Assembly (NCBI GenBank): GCA_021789355.1 | Contig: JAJYJR010000120.1 | Coordinates: forward strand, 1-11,599 | Reading direction: 5' to 3' | Source: Chloroflexota bacterium | GTDB lineage: Bacteria; Chloroflexota; Limnocylindria; Limnocylindrales; CSP1-4 | Length of the DNA stretch: 11,599 nucleotides | In this document: positions 8,172 to 11,599 of the stretch, one piece after another | How the letters are laid out: every line of letters starts with the position of its first letter | Numbering within the stretch: position 1 is the stretch's first letter | Position numbers and translations under genes: made by a program | Notes under the pieces: generated by a model | Database searches by the model: none | Seen by the model: the letters and a program-made list of their open reading frames with translations, nothing else | Told to the model about the DNA's origin: nothing

Positions 8172-8216
8172 GTTGGGGCGAGAGGAGTGGCCATGACGAT
8201 AACCATGTCATCGCCG
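8172..8216 (+). repeat. Direct repeat copy A (att-like)
   Basis: By hand alignment, 39 of 45 positions match 9816-9860, offset 1,644 bp. The matches form two blocks, GGGGCGAGAGGAGT and GACGATAACCATGTCATC, with most differences in the 6 bp between them. Similarity continues weakly and in the same reading frame up to a TGA at 8247-8249. This copy lies outside any intact gene. Confidence 0.75.
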
Positions 8217-8300
8217 CTGCGTGGGACGCGATGCCTCGCATCGGCGTGACCCCCCACTCGGTAGGTTCGACATCCCTCTCTCCGGAAAGGGCTATCCGCC

Positions 8301-9893
8301 GTGGCCAGCGTAGTCTTGGCCACGATGTCCACGGCATCAGATCCTCAGGCTGCACCCACGACCGCTCCTGGGCCCTATCTCCTCCGTCTCGAGCGTTTGA
8401 CCCACAGGCTGCTCGGGCGGCGGTTCCGAACAGCCCAGGACTTGTGGCAGATAGAACTCGACCTGCTCCAGATCGAGCGTGACCTGCAAGCCGCGATCAC
8501 CACAGCCAAAGACGGTGCACGACGAGACGGCGCCTACCGCCCGAGCCTGGAAGCTCTCCGCGAGGTGCGCTGGCATGCCCGGCGCCTGGGCGACGCATAT
8601 GCCTGGCTGCTCTTGCGAGGCGAACCCCAGCAGCTGTACCCCTTGGCCGAGAACGAGCGCGTCCCTATCGACCGCGCCAGCCGCTATTGGACAGGACTGA
8701 CACAGACTGCTATCGCCATGGCGAACCGGGGCTTCGGCTTTCCCATACTCAACGACGTCACCGACCAACTCCGCGTCGGCGATCTCACCTTCGTACGCTT
8801 TGACGCTCCGCCGCGTACCGTCGAAGTCAAGAGCAAGGTGGTCGCGGAGCGGCCCACGGAACGCGGATCGGAGCTCGAGTACCGGGTCCGCGCCATCTGG
8901 CCGAGCGACGGCGCGGACGCCGGTCGAACCGACACGATCACAACAGGACCGACGCCCGAGCCCCTCGCGAGGCACCCGAGGGATGAGCGCCAGCTCGCTC
9001 GGCTGTCCCGTGCGCACGCCGCGACGACAGCCGCCCCCGGCCTGGTGATGCACGGCGACGATCGGATGCTGACGATCGTCTCGGCCGCCCACGGCAACCT
9101 GTCGGCGGACTGGAGGTGCGTCAGGCGTTTGGTCCGCGAGGCCCGGCGGGTCGGTTATGCGAGCGCACCTGCACACGGCGCCTTCCTGCATGTCGCGGTC
9201 CACGAGCCGACCGGGGTAGCGTTGGCGACTGTGAAGGGGCGACTGGACAGGATCCGTGACGACCTTCCGACATCCGGAGTACTCACGGCGCAGAGCCGGC
9301 TTCTCGTCTCGGCGGTGCCGGACCCACGGCCCGGGGGACCTCAACTCCAGGGGGCGTACGAGCGGATCGTGCCGCTCGTCCTGGAGCGCGTCCGGCTCGG
9401 TGCCGACGACATCGCGGCGACGGTGGCGCTCTATCAGGACGCTGGGGAGTCCGGCGAGATGGACACGGTCGCGCTGGCGCGCATCGAGCGCGAACGCGAC
9501 CGGGCCCTGACGCGCTACCGCCGCACCCGAGATGCGGCCGAACTCGAAGCCACCATGCGCCGGCTCGACGCCGAGGAGCAGGCCGCTCGTCACGCCGTCG
9601 ACCGCGCGCCGCTTACACCCGCCGAGGTGGTCGCGTGCCTGCGCGATCTGCCCCGCCTGTGGGCGGACGGGCAGCCGGAGGCGCGCCGTGGGCTGGCAGA
9701 GGCGCTCTTCGCGCGCGTGCGGGCGCTCGGCGTGAGGCGGATCGAGATCGAGCCCACCGAGACTGCGGTCGAGCACGGACTCGCCGAGGCATGCGGGGCC
9801 GATGAGGTGGTTATGGTCGGGGCGAGAGGAGTCGGGACGACGATAACCATGTCATCACCGACCCGCCGGTCTCAGCGGTGCGCGTCGGCCTGA
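8301..9893 (+). CDS. PD-(D/E)xK-like nuclease domain joined to a serine-recombinase C-terminal tail
   Basis: A 530-residue frame. GTG 8301 has AAAGGG 10 nt upstream; an ATG at 8325 is the alternative. Residues ~25-120 are helical. Residues 148-180 (PILNDVTDQLRVGDLTFVRF, then RTVEVKSK) give a D161 ... E175-V-K177 arrangement typical of PD-(D/E)xK nucleases. Residues ~185-355 are not recognised. From about 366 on the protein looks like the end of a large serine recombinase: a charged coiled coil (ALARIERERDRALTRYRRTR, then LEATMRRLDAEEQAAR), then LRDLPRLWADGQPEARRGLA and LFARVRALGVRRIEIEPTE. The recombinase catalytic domain (Ser nucleophile, resolvase fold) and zinc-ribbon DNA-binding region are absent. 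It is either a true fusion or a gene rebuilt by recombination. Nuclease activity is predicted only. Confidence 0.68.
   Translation: MASVVLATMSTASDPQAAPTTAPGPYLLRLERLTHRLLGRRFRTAQDLWQIELDLLQIERDLQAAITTAKDGARRDGAYRPSLEALREVRWHARRLGDAYAWLLLRGEPQQLYPLAENERVPIDRASRYWTGLTQTAIAMANRGFGFPILNDVTDQLRVGDLTFVRFDAPPRTVEVKSKVVAERPTERGSELEYRVRAIWPSDGADAGRTDTITTGPTPEPLARHPRDERQLARLSRAHAATTAAPGLVMHGDDRMLTIVSAAHGNLSADWRCVRRLVREARRVGYASAPAHGAFLHVAVHEPTGVALATVKGRLDRIRDDLPTSGVLTAQSRLLVSAVPDPRPGGPQLQGAYERIVPLVLERVRLGADDIAATVALYQDAGESGEMDTVALARIERERDRALTRYRRTRDAAELEATMRRLDAEEQAARHAVDRAPLTPAEVVACLRDLPRLWADGQPEARRGLAEALFARVRALGVRRIEIEPTETAVEHGLAEACGADEVVMVGARGVGTTITMSSPTRRSQRCASA
9396..9893 (+). mobile_element. Serine-recombinase C-terminal remnant within the 530-codon gene
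   Basis: Codons ~366-530 encode the coiled coil plus LRDLPRLW...LFARVRALGVR segment that closes large serine recombinases, ending in MVGARGVGTTITMSSP. The first ~350 residues expected of such an enzyme are not upstream in this frame. The boundary is approximate and judged by eye. Confidence 0.55.
9816..9860 (+). repeat. Direct repeat copy B (att-like, inside the 3' end of the nuclease/recombinase gene)
   Basis: Partner of 8172-8216. The minus strand of 9813-9830 reads TCCTCTCGCCCCGACCAT, which looks like the T-stem/acceptor 3' end of a tRNA with an encoded CCA. No full tRNA can be folded around it. tRNA 3' ends are classic integration sites. Confidence 0.7.
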
Positions 9894-9919
9894 TCCGGAT
9901 CACCCGTCGACTCTGCTGC

Positions 9920-10288
9920 TCAGGCGCCCTTGAGCAGCGTCAGCGGCGGCGGCTCGTCGGGTGCGTCCAGCCCGGGATTGGGGTGGCCCTCGGGGGCAAC
10001 GTCGGCGGGTGTCGGACGCGCGGGTGGGGCCGGCGTGGCGTGTCCGAGGTCGAGCTGGCGGACCAGACGCGGCGTGCGCAGGGCGGCCAGGCAGGCCGTG
10101 CAGAGCTGCAGCGTCGCCTCGCTGACCCAGCGCGCCCCCGCTCGGCGCTGCAGCCGGACCGGCTCGCTGTCGGGGGCGTTGCAGACCCAGCAGCGCTGGG
10201 CCGCCGCGCGCCGGTATGCCGTGGCCGTCTGGGCCTCGGGGGCCGGTCGGGCCCCCGAGGAACCCGTCACCCGCGTCGTCGGTGCCAT
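9920..10288 (-). CDS. Small zinc-ribbon-like protein, function unknown
   Basis: A 122-residue frame with two CxxC pairs: C33-x2-C36 in QRCWVCNAPDSEPVRL and C63-x2-C66 in LQLCTACLAALRTP. The spacing of ~26 residues is that of a treble-clef or zinc-ribbon knuckle. The N-terminal 25 and C-terminal 45 residues are Pro/Ala-rich and probably disordered. I take ATG 10288, with GAGGG 10 nt upstream; the frame is open far upstream to 11110, but that part is Arg/Pro/Ala low-complexity and overlaps another candidate gene. The gene converges on the nuclease/recombinase gene with 26 bp between stops. Its role is unknown; the CxxC motifs could bind zinc for nucleic-acid or protein contact. Confidence 0.5.
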   Translation of the reverse strand: MAPTTRVTGSSGARPAPEAQTATAYRRAAAQRCWVCNAPDSEPVRLQRRAGARWVSEATLQLCTACLAALRTPRLVRQLDLGHATPAPPARPTPADVAPEGHPNPGLDAPDEPPPLTLLKGA

Positions 10289-10516
10289 CCTGGAGGGACC
10301 CTCACTCACCTCGGACCCGCGCGCCCCGTCACCCACCGTGGGCGCGTCGCGACCCGCTCGATGCGCGTGCAGTGTGGCCGCGGCCGGCGCGCCCGGGAAG
10401 GGCCATGCGGCCGCTCCTCTGGTGGCGCCGGGCGCACCTGAGCGACCAGGCCGCCAGTCCAGGGTCCCGGGCCGTGTCCACGCGCGCCCCTCGGTGAAGG
10501 GCGCACAATCGGTGGC

Positions 10517-10741
10517 GTGACGCACGCGACCGACCGCTGCCCTGCGCGACCGCCTGCCACGCGATCCTGCCCGTCCGACCAAGGCAACTGGGGTGGGATC
10601 TGTCCGGTCTGCGGCCAGCGCCTGCCGCCCTGGCCCGATCCGCTGCAGTCGTGGCACGCCCGGCGCGCCGTCGACCGCGTCCGCTCCGCGCAGGCCCGCG
10701 CCTCGTCGCGCCAGGCGTCGCTGCGGGGCTGGCATCTCTAG
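10517..10741 (+). CDS. Possible small Cys-containing protein
   Basis: A 74-codon frame with a GTG start. It has C8, C18 and a CPVCG knuckle (C29, C32), then an Arg/Ala-rich helical tail with W46 and H47 (LQSWHARRAVDRVRSAQ). The segment GNWGGICPVCGQRLPPWPDP looks like real protein rather than random high-GC coding. The Shine-Dalgarno is weak. It is divergent from the zinc-ribbon gene to its left, about 230 bp away. Small single-knuckle proteins like this are common in actinobacterial genomes, with no known function. It could be a chance open frame. Confidence 0.38.
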   Translation: MTHATDRCPARPPATRSCPSDQGNWGGICPVCGQRLPPWPDPLQSWHARRAVDRVRSAQARASSRQASLRGWHL

Positions 10742-11149
10742 CGCGGGCGTCGGCGGGAGCAGACGAGGCCGGCGTCTTCGGGCCGGGTCGTCGGAGGGCG
10801 TCCCGAAAGGGAAGCTTGGGGGGCCGAGTTTCTCGTGCTCAGCCGACCTGGCTCCCCGCGCTGTCGCGCAACGAGGGGCATTTCGGTCGGGGCGAGGACC
10901 AGAACCCGCCGTTCCCACTGCTCGGATCCTCGTGCCCGAATGGATCGTCAACACGCTCGCGGCGGACCGATGCCGCGTGGCCGGCGTGGCCGGCGGCTCG
11001 CCGAACAGCCTCTTGCCGTAGCCAGACGATGTGCTGCCGGGGCGCGAGATCAGGGACACGGATCGGTTCCGCCGCCCCTTCGCGCCAGGCGGCTGAGCCG
11101 CCAACGGCATCGCAGCCTGAGTCGGCGGCCTCCGCGGGGCGCGTCGGCT
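10742..11149. other. ~400-bp stretch with no gene recognised
   Basis: Open frames exist on both strands, but all are low-complexity and lack ribosome sites or family patterns. It contains a 12-base match (GGTCGGGGCGAG, 10885-10896) to repeat copy B. No tRNA fold or clear hairpin terminator was found. Confidence 0.45.
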
Positions 11150-11599
11150 TCAGCCGCCCGTCACCTGGAACGTGCCGTACATGCCCTGCGCGGCGTGCCC
11201 CGGCACCTGGCACAGGTAGGTGTACGTGCCCGCCGTCGAGGCGGTGAAGCTGAACGTCTCGCTCGGCAGGCCGGCCGAGGTCGGGTCGCCCAGCGGCGGC
11301 GCGAAGGCGCCGGCGAAGGCGGGCCCCGTCACCATCATCGGCATGCCGGAGAACGGCGCCTGGGCGCTCGTTACCGCCCAGTTGTGGCTCATGTCTGGAT
11401 CGGCGTTGATGAGCTGCACGGTCACCCGCGCGCCCGCCGGCACGACGATCGTCGGGTTCACGAGGCCGGCGATGCGGAACGTCATGTCCGGCCCATCGGG
11501 CGGGCTGGCGAGGACCGCGAGCTGGACATCGCTCGTCTGGAACGTGATCCGCTTCGCCGCCTGGTCCACGGTCGCACCGGCCGGTGCGGCGGCGCCCAG
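11150..11599 (-). CDS. Secreted cupredoxin (rusticyanin/plastocyanin-like), N-terminus beyond window
   Basis: A type I (blue) copper electron-transfer domain. Counting from the in-frame GTG at 11569, the copper ligands are H62 (MSHNW), C120, H125 and M130 in LCQVPGHAAQGMYGTF. This is the Cys-x4-His-x4-Met loop of plastocyanin/rusticyanin-type proteins. The strand FRIAGLVNPTIVVPAGARVT is the usual one before the first His. The frame stays open to the window edge with LGAAAPAGAT before that GTG, an Ala/Pro-rich linker as found after a signal peptide, so the true start probably lies outside. It would act outside the membrane in electron transfer or copper handling. No terminator was identified after its stop. 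Confidence 0.92.
   Translation of the reverse strand: MGAAAPAGATVDQAAKRITFQTSDVQLAVLASPPDGPDMTFRIAGLVNPTIVVPAGARVTVQLINADPDMSHNWAVTSAQAPFSGMPMMVTGPAFAGAFAPPLGDPTSAGLPSETFSFTASTAGTYTYLCQVPGHAAQGMYGTFQVTGG

Larger units (their letters stand above)
7843..8300. other. 458-bp stretch without a convincing gene
   Basis: It holds the terminator hairpin, a second perfect 8-bp inverted repeat (GGGCCGAG 7890-7897, CTCGGCCC 7910-7917), the upstream direct-repeat copy (8172-8216, with weaker similarity to 8249) and a tight hairpin CGATGC-CTC-GCATCG (8229-8243). The frame ending at TGA 8247-8249 reads VGARGVAMTITMSSP near its end, like the end of the downstream gene, so this may be the stranded 3' tail of a lost recombinase-type gene. 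No tRNA or full-length protein was recognised. Confidence 0.5.

Noticed and set aside
8250..8295. Possible tRNA-Ser 3' end (GGTAGGTTCGACATCCCT followed by CTCTCCGG)
   Set aside because: The T-stem does not pair, and no matching anticodon or D arm is found upstream at the right distance; chance resemblance or a very decayed remnant.
8337..9776. Long minus-strand open frame of about 480 codons
   Set aside because: Antisense to the nuclease/recombinase gene; composition is shadow-like and no family pattern is visible.
10289..11110. N-terminal extension that would make the zinc-ribbon gene 396 codons long
   Set aside because: It is Arg/Pro/Ala low-complexity with no ribosome site and overlaps another candidate gene; ATG 10288 is better.

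Overview
The window comes from a high-GC bacterium. GTG and TTG starts, overlapping genes and Arg/Ala-rich proteins suggest Actinomycetota or Chloroflexota, but nothing here fixes the phylum. It reads as a defence/mobile island with an ordinary chromosomal gene, a secreted cupredoxin, at the right edge.

Left part (1-3410, minus strand): the end of a type I restriction-modification operon, transcribed right to left. hsdM overlaps hsdS by 11 nt. hsdS overlaps, by ATGA, a third gene whose C-terminus lies beyond base 1. The protein of this third gene resembles abortive-infection-type proteins found beside restriction systems. No hsdR is visible; it could lie to the left of the window.

Middle-left (3507-5340, minus strand): a two-gene operon. 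The first gene encodes an XRE helix-turn-helix regulator fused to an ImmA/IrrE zinc metalloprotease (HELAH). The second, overlapping it by 29 nt, encodes a PIN-domain protein (putative RNase). It resembles a toxin-antitoxin or protease-controlled regulatory module.

Centre (5341-7842, plus strand): a divergent promoter region with two nested inverted repeats drives a compact ubiquitin-like conjugation operon. Its genes are a single beta-grasp ubiquitin-like protein of the bacterial multi-ubiquitin family, an E2/UBC-like protein (family E type), a JAB/JAMM peptidase fused to a ThiF/E1 adenylating enzyme, and a 51-residue lysine-rich YjzC-like protein with a strong Shine-Dalgarno. A strong hairpin follows. 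Together they form a possible Ub-like modification system: E1 activates, E2 transfers and JAB trims or removes. The XRE/ImmA-IrrE regulator probably shares or controls its promoter. This is the most interesting part of the window.

Right-centre (7843-9893): an untranslated or degenerate 458-bp stretch, then a 530-codon gene. Its N-terminal two thirds carries a PD-(D/E)xK-like nuclease signature. Its last ~165 residues look like the C-terminal tail of a large serine recombinase, without that enzyme's catalytic domain. The last ~45-80 bp of this gene are repeated directly 1,644 bp upstream, and one copy contains a tRNA 3'-end-like sequence on the minus strand. This suggests past site-specific recombination.

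Right end (9920-11599): two small divergent Cys-rich (zinc-ribbon-like) reading frames of lower confidence, about 400 bp with no convincing gene, and the C-terminal part of a secreted rusticyanin/plastocyanin-like cupredoxin (minus strand) running off the window.
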